NCBI GenBank assembly: GCA_051278195.1
Contig: JBNMQM010000007.1
Coordinates: 33,459-97,458, forward strand
DNA: 64,000 nt
Reading direction: 5' to 3'
From: JAHRVQ01 sp051278195
GTDB lineage: Bacteria > Pseudomonadota > Gammaproteobacteria > Pseudomonadales > Azotimanducaceae
How positions within the stretch are numbered: position 1 is the first letter of the stretch; each line of letters starts with the position of its first letter. A program made the position numbers and the translations under genes. A model generated the notes under the pieces. It saw only the letters and a program-made list of their open reading frames with translations. It made no database searches and was not told the origin of the DNA. Below, piece after piece: positions 42,269 through 51,244 of this stretch.

Positions 42269-43447
42269 ATGGTTCAGTCATTCAACCCCACGGTCAGAAC
42301 ATTGATGGGCCCCGGCCCTTCCGACGTTAACCCTCGTATTCTTACCGCGATGGGGAAACCCACAATCGGGCATCTTGACCCAGAGTTTGTTCGTCTGATG
42401 GATGAGATCAAAACCTTACTACAAGGAGCTTTTCAGACGAGCAATGGGCTGACCATCCCAATCTCCGCGCCTGGTTCTGCTGGGATGGAAGCGTGTTTTG
42501 TGAATTTGGTTGAGCCCGGTGACAAGGTGATTGTTTGTCAGAACGGCGTGTTTGGTGGTCGGATGAAAGAGAACGTCACGCGTGCTGGCGGCATTGCTAT
42601 CGTGGTTGAGCAAGAATGGGGTCGCGCCGTTGATCCTGCAGCCCTCGAAGAAGCCTTAAAGGCCCATGGCGATGCAAAGATTGTGGCTTTCGTTCATGCT
42701 GAAACATCGACGGGTGCAAGTTCCGATGCGAAAACTATCTGTCAGTTAGCATCGAACCACGGATGCTTAGTGATCATGGACTGTGTGACATCGCTAGCGG
42801 GGAGTGAAGTAGATCTCGATGGTTGGGGAGTAGATGCAGCGTATAGCGGCACGCAGAAGTGTTTGTCTTGCTCGCCGGGCCTGTCACCGATTAGTTTGAG
42901 TGATCGCGCGGTAGAGGTCGTCAAAAATCGTAAGTACCCAGTGCAGTCCTGGTTTCTAGATCTGAATCTAGTGATGGGTTATTGGGGGGAAGGACAAACT
43001 CGCGCCTACCACCATACAGCTCCAGTCAATGCCTTGTATGGACTGCATGAGGCGTTAGTGGTTTTGGAAGAAGAGGGTTTGCAGGCGAGTTGGCAGCGAC
43101 ATCGCACTAACCATCTGGCGCTGCGGGCTGGGCTCGAGGCCTTGGGCTTGACGTTTGTGGTACCTGAAGGCGAGCGATTAGCGCAGCTTAATGCGGTTTC
43201 GATTCCGGACGGAGTCGATGAAGGACTCGTACGCAAACAACTTTTGCAGCAGTTCAATCTTGAGATTGGCGCGGGTCTTGGACCTCTTGCTGGTAAGGTC
43301 TGGCGTATTGGTTTGATGGGTTATGCGAGCAACCCCAAAAACGTTCTGCTCTGTGTGAATGCCTTAGAGTCTGTATTGTCCCAGTACAACGCACACATCA
43401 ATAAGGGTGTTGCGACCGCTGCGATTCAGGCTGCTTACGCTAACTAA
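42269..43447 (+). CDS. class V aminotransferase, alanine/serine-glyoxylate type
   Basis: A 392-residue PLP enzyme of the alanine-glyoxylate/serine-glyoxylate aminotransferase group, expected to make glycine from glyoxylate. Family features are GPGPSDVNPRIL at the N-terminus, PGSAGMEA, the PLP-binding aspartate in VIMDCVTSLAGSEVDLDGW, and the PLP lysine in YSGTQKCLSCSPGLSPI. ATG at 42269 after AGAGGAAA. The convergent neighbour is an Lrp/AsnC regulator, which could sense an amino acid tied to this enzyme. The precise amino donor is not resolvable by eye. Confidence 0.88.
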   Translation: MVQSFNPTVRTLMGPGPSDVNPRILTAMGKPTIGHLDPEFVRLMDEIKTLLQGAFQTSNGLTIPISAPGSAGMEACFVNLVEPGDKVIVCQNGVFGGRMKENVTRAGGIAIVVEQEWGRAVDPAALEEALKAHGDAKIVAFVHAETSTGASSDAKTICQLASNHGCLVIMDCVTSLAGSEVDLDGWGVDAAYSGTQKCLSCSPGLSPISLSDRAVEVVKNRKYPVQSWFLDLNLVMGYWGEGQTRAYHHTAPVNALYGLHEALVVLEEEGLQASWQRHRTNHLALRAGLEALGLTFVVPEGERLAQLNAVSIPDGVDEGLVRKQLLQQFNLEIGAGLGPLAGKVWRIGLMGYASNPKNVLLCVNALESVLSQYNAHINKGVATAAIQAAYAN

Positions 43448-43451
43448 GTTA

Positions 43452-43904
43452 TCAAATTGGTAGGGCCGTTGTCGCTTTTATGGTTTCCATCACAAAAGAT
43501 GAAGAAACGTCAGAGAGCGGCGCGGCACTGATAATTTTTTTATAAACACGGTCATAGTCTGTAACGTCGCTGACGACAACTTTTAGCAGGTAGTCAGTCT
43601 CCCCACTAAGCCGATAAAACTCGGTGACCTCATCTATCCTGCTGACCCCCTTGGCGAAACCTCCTAGCCACTCGTCGTTGTGCTGATTGGTTTTGACCGA
43701 GACGAAGGTGATAAGACCAAGTCCGAGTTTAGCGGCGTCAAGAATTGCCACCTTACGTACCATGTAAACCTCCTGGAGGCGCTGTACTCTGCGCCAACAA
43801 GCATTCACTGAAAGACTGACTTCATCCGCGAGTTCTGCAACGGTGACGTCTGCGTTTGTCTGAAGTCGTTTCAGTAGTAATTTGTCTTTCGAATCAATTT
43901 TCAC
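43452..43904 (-). CDS. Lrp/AsnC-family transcriptional regulator
   Basis: A 150-residue regulator. The N-terminal winged helix (KIDSKDKLLLKRLQTNADVTV, then AELADEVSLSVNACWRRVQRL) precedes a C-terminal RAM ligand domain (YRLSGETDYLLKVVVSDVTDY). GTG at 43904 gives the family length; the open frame extends upstream to 44048, but those residues do not fit the family. It is convergent with the aminotransferase and divergent from the DUF6356 gene. Paired AT-rich repeats in the divergent spacer are plausible binding sites. Confidence 0.9.
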   Translation of the reverse strand: MKIDSKDKLLLKRLQTNADVTVAELADEVSLSVNACWRRVQRLQEVYMVRKVAILDAAKLGLGLITFVSVKTNQHNDEWLGGFAKGVSRIDEVTEFYRLSGETDYLLKVVVSDVTDYDRVYKKIISAAPLSDVSSSFVMETIKATTALPI

Positions 43905-43917
43905 AATAAGTCTCAAT

Positions 43918-43974
43918 ATTCGGGAAATTATCCCAAGTATGGATGAAATTGTGCTGATATTAGAGAAAATTATC
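43918..43974. promoter_or_regulatory. paired direct repeats in the lrp/DUF6356 divergent spacer
   Basis: ATTCGGGAAATTATC (43918-43932) and ATTAGAGAAAATTATC (43959-43974) share ATT-N-G-GAAATTATC. The shared AAATTATC ends are 42 bases apart, four helical turns, which would place two protein dimers on one DNA face. This fits self-control by the Lrp-type regulator. Confidence 0.45.
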
Positions 43975-44021
43975 GAATGGGCCTTAGCTAGACTAGATCG
44001 AAGTCTATAAGGAGTCTCACT

Positions 44022-44240
44022 ATGATTCAGCGTGTATTTGTTAACCACCCCGCCTCAGTGGGCGAATCCTACTTAGAGCATCAGCAGGTCGCCTGGGGCT
44101 TCGCATGGCAACTGATGAAAGCGGCCATGATGTGCTTCGTGCACGGTCTGCTGCCCTGTCTTTTCTGCCAGAACGCGAGCCAGAGTATCCGTGAGCTTCA
44201 CGGCAAGATGGTCGTGAATCGGCATCAGACAGGCTCTTAA
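44022..44240 (+). CDS. DUF6356-like small membrane-associated protein
   Basis: A 72-residue protein of unknown function. It resembles the DUF6356 family, whose members begin similarly to MIQRVFVNHPASVGESYLEH and carry a central hydrophobic stretch (here WGFAWQLMKAAMMCFVHGLLPCLF) and a final ELH-like helix. ATG at 44022 after AAGGAG. It is divergent from the Lrp/AsnC gene by 117 bases and probably shares its control region. Family assignment is from memory. Confidence 0.75.
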   Translation: MIQRVFVNHPASVGESYLEHQQVAWGFAWQLMKAAMMCFVHGLLPCLFCQNASQSIRELHGKMVVNRHQTGS

Positions 44241-44305
44241 GGCGTCGCTATTACTGAAGTCTGCACTCAGCTAAAGGGCTTAGCTAAAGGGCTTGGTCCG
44301 TTCTC

Positions 44306-47140
44306 TCAGTGGTGCCTTTTAGCCAGAACAGGGCCAAGAAATTGGCCGGTAAACGAGCATTCGCTTTGCGCTAGATCTTCTGGTGTGCCAGATGCGATGA
44401 TCTGACCACCGCCAGATCCGCCCTCTGGGCCCAGGTCCACAATCCAGTCGGCTGTCTTGATGACGTCCAGATTGTGCTCGATGATCACCACAGTGTTGCC
44501 CTGATCTCTAAGATGATGCAATACGTCTAGTAGCTGTTCGATGTCGTGGAAGTGTAAGCCCGTCGTTGGTTCATCAAGAATATACAGTGTTTGACCGGTA
44601 TCTCGTTTCGACAGTTCGCGCGACAGTTTGACCCGTTGTGCTTCGCCACCAGAGAGAGTGGTCGCACTTTGGCCTAGACGGATATAACCGAGACCAACAT
44701 CCATTAGGGTCTTCAGTCGTCTTTCAATCATCGGCACGGCCTGAAAGAATACATGCGCCTCTTCCACAGTCATATCCAACACCTGATGAATGGACTGCCC
44801 TTTGTAACGAACCTCGAGAGTTTCGCGGTTGTACCGTTTGGCTTTGCATTCATCGCAGGTGACATAAACATCTGGCAGAAAGTGCATCTCCACCTTAATC
44901 AAACCATCACCCTGACAAGCTTCACAACGACCGCCTTTGACATTGAAGCTAAATCTACCGGGTTTATAGCCCCTTGATCTTGCTTCCTGGGTGCCAGCAA
45001 AAAGCTCCCGAATCGGTGTGAAGATATTAGTATAGGTGGCAGGGTTGGAGCGTGGGGTCCGGCCGATTGGGCTTTGATCGATGTCGACGACCTTGTCGAG
45101 AAACTCCATACCGGTGATTGATTCATAGGGGGCAACGGTTGGGTTTTGCGCACCATTTAATTCTTTTGCGGCGATCGGGTAGAGAGTGCCATTCACCAGC
45201 GTCGATTTACCCGAACCAGAAACACCCGTGACGCACGTCATCAAGCCGAGCGGGATTGTTAGATCTACGTTCTGCAAATTGTTTCCGGAGGCGCCCTTAA
45301 TCGTGAGCACCTTCTCGGTGTTCGTAGGCACTCTTTTCTGAGGTATTTTAATTTCTCGCTTGCCGGAAAGAAACTGTCCGGTAATCGAGGCTTCGGCGCC
45401 AAGAATGTCTTCAATGCTGCCACTGGCGACAACTTCGCCGCCATGCACTCCTGCTCCAGGACCAATATCAACCACAAAATCTGCTGCGCGGATCGCCTCT
45501 TCGTCGTGTTCGACCACAATCACAGTGTTACCTAAATCCCTGAGATGAAACAAAGTTTTTAGCAGCCGCTCGTTGTCTCGCTGGTGTAGCCCTATCGAGG
45601 GTTCGTCCAGAATATACATCACTCCGACCAGGCCTGCGCCGATCTGGCTCGCCAATCGAATTCGCTGTGCTTCACCGCCACTTAGGGTATCGGCGCTGCG
45701 TGAAAGGGTTAGATAGTTGAGGCCAACATCCTTCAAGAAGCGCAAACGAGACACCACTTCTTTGAGTATCTTTTCTGCAATTTTCTCTCGCTGGCCGGTC
45801 AAATTCAGTGTTGAGAAATAATCGTGTGCATCTGCGACGGACCAATCTGTGACAGTAGGCAGTGACACACCTTCAATGGTGACTGCTCGGGCATCGGCAT
45901 TCAGTCTAGCGCCGGAGCACTTGGGGCACTTTTGGTTGCTAAGGAATTTGGCTAAATTTTCTTTCACGACTTGTGAATCCGTATCGTGATAGCGGCGCTC
46001 CATATTCGGAATAATGCCTTCAAAAGTATGCGCGCGCGTATATTCATCGCCGCGATCATTGACGTAACGAAACTCAATATTTTCAGTGCCGCTGCCGTAT
46101 AGGACGATGTCGATCATCTTAGGGTCGATTTCTCGAATCGGCGTATCAATATCAAATCCGTAGTGCGTGGAAATCGATACCAACATTTGGAAGTAGTAGA
46201 TATTGCGTCTGTCCCAGCCGGTTATTGCACCCTCAGATAATGACAGTGAGTCGTCTTGAATAATCGTCGATGGGTCAAAAAACTGTTTATGTCCCAAGCC
46301 ATCGCACGCCTGGCATGCTCCTGCTGGGTTATTGAAAGAAAACATGCGTGGTTCTAGGTCTGGAATAGAGCGACCACACTCTGGGCAAGCGAACCGGGCA
46401 GAGAACATTTGATCTGGTTTTTCACCATCGATGTAGGCGAGACCGACCATGCCATCGGAGGTATTGACGGCTGTTTCTATAGAGTCAGCGAGGCGCGTCT
46501 GGATGTCGGGTCGCACCCGAAACCGATCAACGACGACCTCAATGGTGTGCTGTTTATTTTTCTCGAGCGCAGGAGTTTCGTCGAGATCGGTCACGATGCC
46601 GTTAATTCTGGCGCGAACAAATCCCTGACTGCGTAGCTGGTTGAATAGATGTAAGTGCTCACCTTTCCGGTTCTTGACCACCGGCGAGAGCAACATGATG
46701 CTAGTACCTTCTGGAATCGCGAGGACAAGGTCAACGATCTGCGATACCGATTGCGCTTCAAGTCGCAGTCCGTGGTCGGGGCAATAAGGCTCTCCAACCC
46801 TGGCGAACATTAACCTCAGATAATCGTAAATTTCCGTAATTGTGCCGACGGTTGAACGGGGGTTGTGGCTGGTCGATTTTTGCTCAATTGATATGGCAGG
46901 TGAAAGTCCATCGATATGGTCGACGTCGGGCTTTTCCATTAGAGACAGGAACTGTCTCGCGTAGGCGGATAGAGACTCGACATAACGTCGTTGCCCTTCA
47001 GCGTACAGCGTGTCAAACGCCAAGGAAGACTTTCCCGAACCTGATAAACCAGTGATGACCACGAGTTTATCTCGCGGAATGTCCAGGTCTAGGTTCTTCA
47101 GGTTATGTGTTTTGGCGCCGCGGATTACGATGCTGCTCAT
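44306..47140 (-). CDS. uvrA: excinuclease ABC subunit A
   Basis: A 944-residue UvrA (E. coli 940), the damage-recognition ATPase of nucleotide excision repair. Walker A motifs are GLSGSGKSSLAFDTLYAEGQ and GVSGSGKSTLVNGTL. The ABC signatures are LSGGEAQRIRL and LSGGEAQRVKL. Zinc cysteine pairs occur in CPECGRS/CQACDG and CEACQGDG/CDECKAKRYN. It is divergent from the MFS gene. No CTGT-N8-ACAG LexA box was found in the spacer, so SOS control is not apparent. Confidence 0.98.
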   Translation of the reverse strand: MSSIVIRGAKTHNLKNLDLDIPRDKLVVITGLSGSGKSSLAFDTLYAEGQRRYVESLSAYARQFLSLMEKPDVDHIDGLSPAISIEQKSTSHNPRSTVGTITEIYDYLRLMFARVGEPYCPDHGLRLEAQSVSQIVDLVLAIPEGTSIMLLSPVVKNRKGEHLHLFNQLRSQGFVRARINGIVTDLDETPALEKNKQHTIEVVVDRFRVRPDIQTRLADSIETAVNTSDGMVGLAYIDGEKPDQMFSARFACPECGRSIPDLEPRMFSFNNPAGACQACDGLGHKQFFDPSTIIQDDSLSLSEGAITGWDRRNIYYFQMLVSISTHYGFDIDTPIREIDPKMIDIVLYGSGTENIEFRYVNDRGDEYTRAHTFEGIIPNMERRYHDTDSQVVKENLAKFLSNQKCPKCSGARLNADARAVTIEGVSLPTVTDWSVADAHDYFSTLNLTGQREKIAEKILKEVVSRLRFLKDVGLNYLTLSRSADTLSGGEAQRIRLASQIGAGLVGVMYILDEPSIGLHQRDNERLLKTLFHLRDLGNTVIVVEHDEEAIRAADFVVDIGPGAGVHGGEVVASGSIEDILGAEASITGQFLSGKREIKIPQKRVPTNTEKVLTIKGASGNNLQNVDLTIPLGLMTCVTGVSGSGKSTLVNGTLYPIAAKELNGAQNPTVAPYESITGMEFLDKVVDIDQSPIGRTPRSNPATYTNIFTPIRELFAGTQEARSRGYKPGRFSFNVKGGRCEACQGDGLIKVEMHFLPDVYVTCDECKAKRYNRETLEVRYKGQSIHQVLDMTVEEAHVFFQAVPMIERRLKTLMDVGLGYIRLGQSATTLSGGEAQRVKLSRELSKRDTGQTLYILDEPTTGLHFHDIEQLLDVLHHLRDQGNTVVIIEHNLDVIKTADWIVDLGPEGGSGGGQIIASGTPEDLAQSECSFTGQFLGPVLAKRHH

Positions 47141-47258
47141 TTCGTGTCAGGCTGCCTCTGGTTATGTGCGGCTTAAGTGCCGGTCGATAGTGCCGTTCGA
47201 TAGTGCTTTGTAAATAGTGCTGTGCAAATATTGGTGTTCGATTCAGTCGGACTTCTCG

Positions 47259-47287
47259 CTGTCAGCTAATGCCGAATTTGCTATAAT
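47259..47287 (+). promoter_or_regulatory. candidate sigma70 promoter of the MFS gene
   Basis: CTGTCA (47259-47264), a 17-base spacer and a perfect TATAAT (47282-47287). The leader would be about 130 bases. Short repeats (CGATAGTGC, ACCTTTGAAA) lie on both sides. Confidence 0.55.
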
Positions 47288-47422
47288 ATCGGCTCGTTTA
47301 GACCAACTTGAGCCGCTCCGCAGTATACGCGGGGACGAATAGTATATTTTTGTCTCTCGCTTATCAAAACTCTCTACCTTTGAAACCCATTTACCTTTGA
47401 AATCTATCTACTTTTGAGTCAT

Positions 47423-48802
47423 ATGAATCGTCAAGAATTGAAGGCAACGCTTTCTATTGCACTGCTCTATGTGGTCAGGATGCTGGGGCTCTTTATGGTC
47501 CTGCCCGTGTTGCCGCTCATGGCCGATTCCATCGAGTCTGCGACGCCGTTTCTGATTGGTCTGGCGTTGGGTGCCTATGGTCTATCCCAAGCCGTGTTGC
47601 AGATTCCTATGGGGATCTGGTCAGACCGCTTCGGGCGTAAAAAGATCGTTGCCATTGGTCTTACCATTTTCATTGTTGGCAGTCTCGTGGCGGGTTTCTC
47701 CAATGACATATACGGCATAATCTTCGGCCGGTTCTTACAAGGCTGCGGTGCCATCGCGAGCACGCTTCTCGCACTTGTGGGCGATGTGACCCAAACAGCG
47801 AACAGATCCAAGGCCATGGCAATTGTCGGCATGAGCATTGGTGCTTCATTCGGTATTGCTCTGGTTGTTGGTCCGTTGATTAACGTGCATTTTGGAGTAG
47901 AGGGGCTCTTTTTTGTGACGGCCGGGCTTGGTGCTTTGGGGTTGCTGGTGTTGACGACATTTCCCAAACTCGACACACATCGTACGAATCCAGAAACGTT
48001 TATGTATCTTGAGCGGCTTGCCGATGTTGTAAAGAACAGCGGCATGATGCGAGCGACAATCGGGGTGTTCGTCCTGCATTACTTGCTGATGTCGAGTTTT
48101 TTGGTTTTTCCTTTGCTGATGCAAGCCACTGGAGAAATAGAGCTAGCGTCTCATCATCTCTACTATCTTTTCCTGCTTTTGGTCACCTTCATTTTGATGG
48201 CCCCCTTAATGCGGTTGTCAGATCGTAAGGGTTATGCGCTTCGCCTGGCGCTTGGCATGATCGCCATATTTATTGCAGCCAATATAGTGCTGGCCAGTAG
48301 TCATCAATTTTATCTGGTGATGCTAGGTATGGTGTTGTTTTTTATGGCCTTCAATTTGCTGGAGGTTGTATTGCCGGCCATCGTCTCGCGGATTGCGCCT
48401 GCGGGGTTTCGGGGCACGGCTATGGGTGTTTACACCACCGCTCAGTTTGCGGGTGCTTTTGTCGGTGGGGCCGTGGGTGGCTTTATCTTAGGTGGATGGG
48501 AAATTGCTTACGTTCTCTGGGTCAACGCGCTGATATGCGTGGTCTGGATAGGTGTTACCATGGGCCTAAGCGTTGAAGCTGAGCTTCACAGCCGGGTAGA
48601 GACCCTGGTGTTCAGTTATGCAGGATCCACTTATGCAGGAAAAACAGGCATGAGTTCGCAAGAAGTACTAAACGCTGTATTATCTATTAGAGGTGTTCTA
48701 GGGGCAGAGTTAATCGAAGCCGAAGAGGTTGCATACCTCAAGATCGATCGAGATGAATTAGATACATTCGCGCTAGATAAAATGCGTCAAAGCGCCGTTT
48801 AG
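47423..48802 (+). CDS. MFS transporter, YajR-like with C-terminal domain
   Basis: A ~459-residue major facilitator superfamily exporter. Twelve membrane segments cover residues 1-395. The motif A loop is DRFGRKK. A soluble C-terminal domain of about 60 residues (EVLNAVLSIRGVLGAELIEA, then EEVAYLKIDRDELDTF) resembles the YAM domain of E. coli YajR. ATG at 47423 is chosen over TTG at 47414. The order uvrA-MFS-ssb is the same in Pseudomonas. Substrate unknown. Confidence 0.88.
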   Translation: MNRQELKATLSIALLYVVRMLGLFMVLPVLPLMADSIESATPFLIGLALGAYGLSQAVLQIPMGIWSDRFGRKKIVAIGLTIFIVGSLVAGFSNDIYGIIFGRFLQGCGAIASTLLALVGDVTQTANRSKAMAIVGMSIGASFGIALVVGPLINVHFGVEGLFFVTAGLGALGLLVLTTFPKLDTHRTNPETFMYLERLADVVKNSGMMRATIGVFVLHYLLMSSFLVFPLLMQATGEIELASHHLYYLFLLLVTFILMAPLMRLSDRKGYALRLALGMIAIFIAANIVLASSHQFYLVMLGMVLFFMAFNLLEVVLPAIVSRIAPAGFRGTAMGVYTTAQFAGAFVGGAVGGFILGGWEIAYVLWVNALICVVWIGVTMGLSVEAELHSRVETLVFSYAGSTYAGKTGMSSQEVLNAVLSIRGVLGAELIEAEEVAYLKIDRDELDTFALDKMRQSAV

Positions 48803-48832
48803 CGGCATTTAGAATTGTGACCCAGAACTGTG

Positions 48833-48936
48833 ATCTAGAGTTATGATCTAGAGTTATGATCTAGAGTTATGACTCAGCGTTATGGACATGGAATTTCAAA
48901 CATAGAATCTCAAACATAGAGATATGCACATAGAAT
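48833..48936 (+). repeat. short tandem repeats upstream of ssb
   Basis: The 13-mer TGATCTAGAGTTA is repeated three times in a row, followed by looser repeats of a CAAACATAGA-type unit. They fill most of the 155-base gap before ssb and look like replication-slippage products. Confidence 0.8.
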
Positions 48937-48957
48937 GATGCAAATAGGAGAGCCAAC

Positions 48958-49473
48958 ATGGCCCGCGGAATAAATAAGGTGATACTGGTAGGCAATCTGG
49001 GGAATGATCCGGAGACCCGTTATTTGCCTGACGGTAATGCTGTCACTAATATCAGCATTGCCACTTCTGAAAGCTGGAAAGATAAGAATACAGGCCAACA
49101 GAACGAGAGAACTGAATGGCATCGTGTGGTCTTCTTCCGCCGCTTGGCAGAGATTGCCGGTGAGTACTTAAAGAAGGGTTCCAAAGTCTATGTTGAGGGC
49201 CAGCTTCGAACTCGCCAATATGACAAGGAAGGGCAGAAGCATTATTCCACTGAAATCGTTGCGAATGAGATGCAAATGCTCGATAGCCGCGGTGACAATA
49301 TGAGTGGCGGCGGTGGCGGTGGCAACTACAACCAAGCACCCAGTAACAACCAGGCACCCAATAACAATAGGGGTAGCTCGAACGCCAATTCCAACTCAGG
49401 CTCTAACGCAAATTCAGCACCGGCTTATGACGCCCCGCCCCCGGAAGACTTTGATGACGATATTCCGTTTTAA
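48958..49473 (+). CDS. ssb: single-stranded DNA-binding protein
   Basis: A 171-residue SSB that coats single-stranded DNA. The OB fold covers about residues 1-110 (MARGINKVILVGNLGNDPETRYLPDG, with SESWKDKNTG). A Gly/Asn/Ser-rich linker follows, and the acidic tip DFDDDIPF is the partner-docking motif. ATG after TAGGAGAG. A terminator follows. Confidence 0.98.
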   Translation: MARGINKVILVGNLGNDPETRYLPDGNAVTNISIATSESWKDKNTGQQNERTEWHRVVFFRRLAEIAGEYLKKGSKVYVEGQLRTRQYDKEGQKHYSTEIVANEMQMLDSRGDNMSGGGGGGNYNQAPSNNQAPNNNRGSSNANSNSGSNANSAPAYDAPPPEDFDDDIPF

Positions 49474-49510
49474 AAGAAACCGTAGAGCATAAAGTTAAGT
49501 TTGATATCTA

Positions 49511-49535
49511 GCCCCGAATTTGGGGCTTTTGCTTT
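49511..49535 (+). terminator. intrinsic terminator of ssb
   Basis: AGCCCC, a 6-base loop and GGGGCT, then TTTGCTTTTT. Confidence 0.85.
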
Positions 49536-49635
49536 TTAGTAGAATAGAATGGACATTCCTTTTGGTTTCGGGTGGTTAGGACAGGCACTGCTATGTCAGG
49601 AACAGTAGATATTGAACTCTAAGGTTGGGGGCTGA

Positions 49636-50106
49636 GTGTTAAAAATTCTCTATATATGTACTCATAATCGCTGCCGGAGCATTCTGTCGGAAGCGATATC
49701 TAATCACGTGGGAGCAGGCAGAATATTGGCAAGAAGTGCCGGTAGTCATCCGGCGGATGAGGTGCACCCGTTAACGCTTAAGTATTTGCGCGCCGCTGGT
49801 GTTCCAACGGCTGGGCTCCTCAGTCAAAGCTGGGATGAGATGGAAGGCTTCGCGCCGGACCTGGTCATTACGGTTTGTGACACTGCAGCTGAGGAAGTGT
49901 GCCCAATCTATTTTCATAAAAGCCATCGGCTGCACTGGGGCTTGAGGGATCCCTCGAGGCTTGCGGGAACCGAGCAAAAATTAGCATCGGCCTTTAGTGA
50001 CGTCATATGCACCATTCGATCCAGAGTCGATGCTCTGTTGGCGGTCGATGCTGACAAGCTGGATAGAGACGAGCTCAGTCGAGCTGTCGCTGGGCTAGCT
50101 GACTGA
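49636..50106 (+). CDS. arsC: arsenate reductase, low-molecular-weight phosphatase type
   Basis: A 156-residue protein of the LMW-phosphatase fold. The catalytic P-loop is CTHNRCRS (residues 8-15), a further cysteine lies in CDTAAEEVC, and the acid loop is DPSR. The combination indicates an ArsC that reduces arsenate to arsenite. GTG at 49636 after GGTTGGGGG. The ACR3 pump 94 bases downstream supports the function. No ArsR regulator is in view. Confidence 0.85.
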   Translation: MLKILYICTHNRCRSILSEAISNHVGAGRILARSAGSHPADEVHPLTLKYLRAAGVPTAGLLSQSWDEMEGFAPDLVITVCDTAAEEVCPIYFHKSHRLHWGLRDPSRLAGTEQKLASAFSDVICTIRSRVDALLAVDADKLDRDELSRAVAGLAD

Positions 50107-50200
50107 GTGAGACGGCAGGACATACATAAGAGCTTACCAAAGCGCTTACCCAAGAACTTAGACACAAAACATGGACGCAGCAGTTCTCTAGGAGCAGTGA

Positions 50201-51226
50201 ATGGGCTTGTTTGAACGTTATCTATCCGTTTGGGTTGCCATTGCCATTGGCATTGGCGTGATACTCGGTCTTCTGGTGCCGGGCGCGTTTGCGGCTGTGG
50301 CGCGACTAGAATACGCGCACGTTAATCTGGTCGTTGCCGTGCTGATTTGGCTCATGATCTACCCGATGATGATCCAGATAGATTTTACTGCGATTAAAGA
50401 TGTCGGTAAAAAACCAAAAGGGCTCGTGTTAACGCTCGTGGTTAACTGGCTAATCAAGCCTTTCACGATGGCATTGTTAGGTTGGTTGTTTTTTAAGATC
50501 ATTTTTGTTGACCTGGTGGCGCCAGAGTCGGCTTCTGAGTACATCGCCGGGATGATTTTGCTCGGGGTCGCGCCGTGCACCGCAATGGTGTTTGTCTGGA
50601 GCCAGTTGACGGATGGGGATGCGAACTACACCCTTGTTCAAGTGTCGATCAACGACGTCATTATGATTTTTGCATTTGCACCCATCACCGCGTTCTTGTT
50701 GGGTGTAACGGATATCCAGGTACCCTGGGAGACCCTGCTGATTGCCGTTCTTTTGTATGTCGTTTTACCGCTGGTCGCGGGCGTGATTACGCGTTCTTTG
50801 CTTGATCAGAACAACGACCACGTCCGACTCGATAAGTTTGTTGCGCGGCTAAAGCCTTGGTCTATCGTTGGGCTGCTGGCAACCGTGCTGCTTTTATTTG
50901 GGTTTCAAGCGGAACGAATCTTAGCATCACCGCTGACAATTTTGCTTATTGCCATTCCGCTTTCAATCCAAACTTACGGCATTTTCGCCATTGCTTATCT
51001 ACTGGCTATTAGGCTCAAACTCCCCCATAACGTGGCGGCGCCGGCTAGCATGATTAGTACTTCAAACTTTTTTGAGTTAGCGGTGGCGGTGGCGATTTCG
51101 TTGTTCGGTCTGAATTCTGGGGCAGCGCTAGCAACGGTGGTTGGCGTATTGGTTGAAGTGCCGGTGATGTTGTCGCTGGTCGCCTTTGCCAACAGAACCA
51201 AGCACTGGTTTCCCAAAGCGTCCTGA
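50201..51226 (+). CDS. ACR3-family arsenite efflux permease
   Basis: A 341-residue membrane protein with about ten helices. It begins MGLFERYLSVWVAIAIGIGV. The conserved cysteine is in LGVAPCTAMVFVWSQL, near the middle of the protein, where ACR3 carriers need it for arsenite transport. ATG at 50201 after TAGGAGC. It pairs with arsC as a minimal detoxification unit. Confidence 0.9.
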   Translation: MGLFERYLSVWVAIAIGIGVILGLLVPGAFAAVARLEYAHVNLVVAVLIWLMIYPMMIQIDFTAIKDVGKKPKGLVLTLVVNWLIKPFTMALLGWLFFKIIFVDLVAPESASEYIAGMILLGVAPCTAMVFVWSQLTDGDANYTLVQVSINDVIMIFAFAPITAFLLGVTDIQVPWETLLIAVLLYVVLPLVAGVITRSLLDQNNDHVRLDKFVARLKPWSIVGLLATVLLLFGFQAERILASPLTILLIAIPLSIQTYGIFAIAYLLAIRLKLPHNVAAPASMISTSNFFELAVAVAISLFGLNSGAALATVVGVLVEVPVMLSLVAFANRTKHWFPKAS

Positions 51227-51244
51227 CGGACTCAGCTTAATGCC

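Noticed and set aside
43905..44048. N-terminally extended Lrp/AsnC regulator
   Set aside because: The extra 48 residues do not fit the family and would cover the divergent control region; GTG 43904 gives the usual 150 residues.
47141..47422. LexA box upstream of uvrA
   Set aside because: Each CTGT in the spacer was checked and none is followed by ACAG at the 8-base distance; the same holds before ssb.
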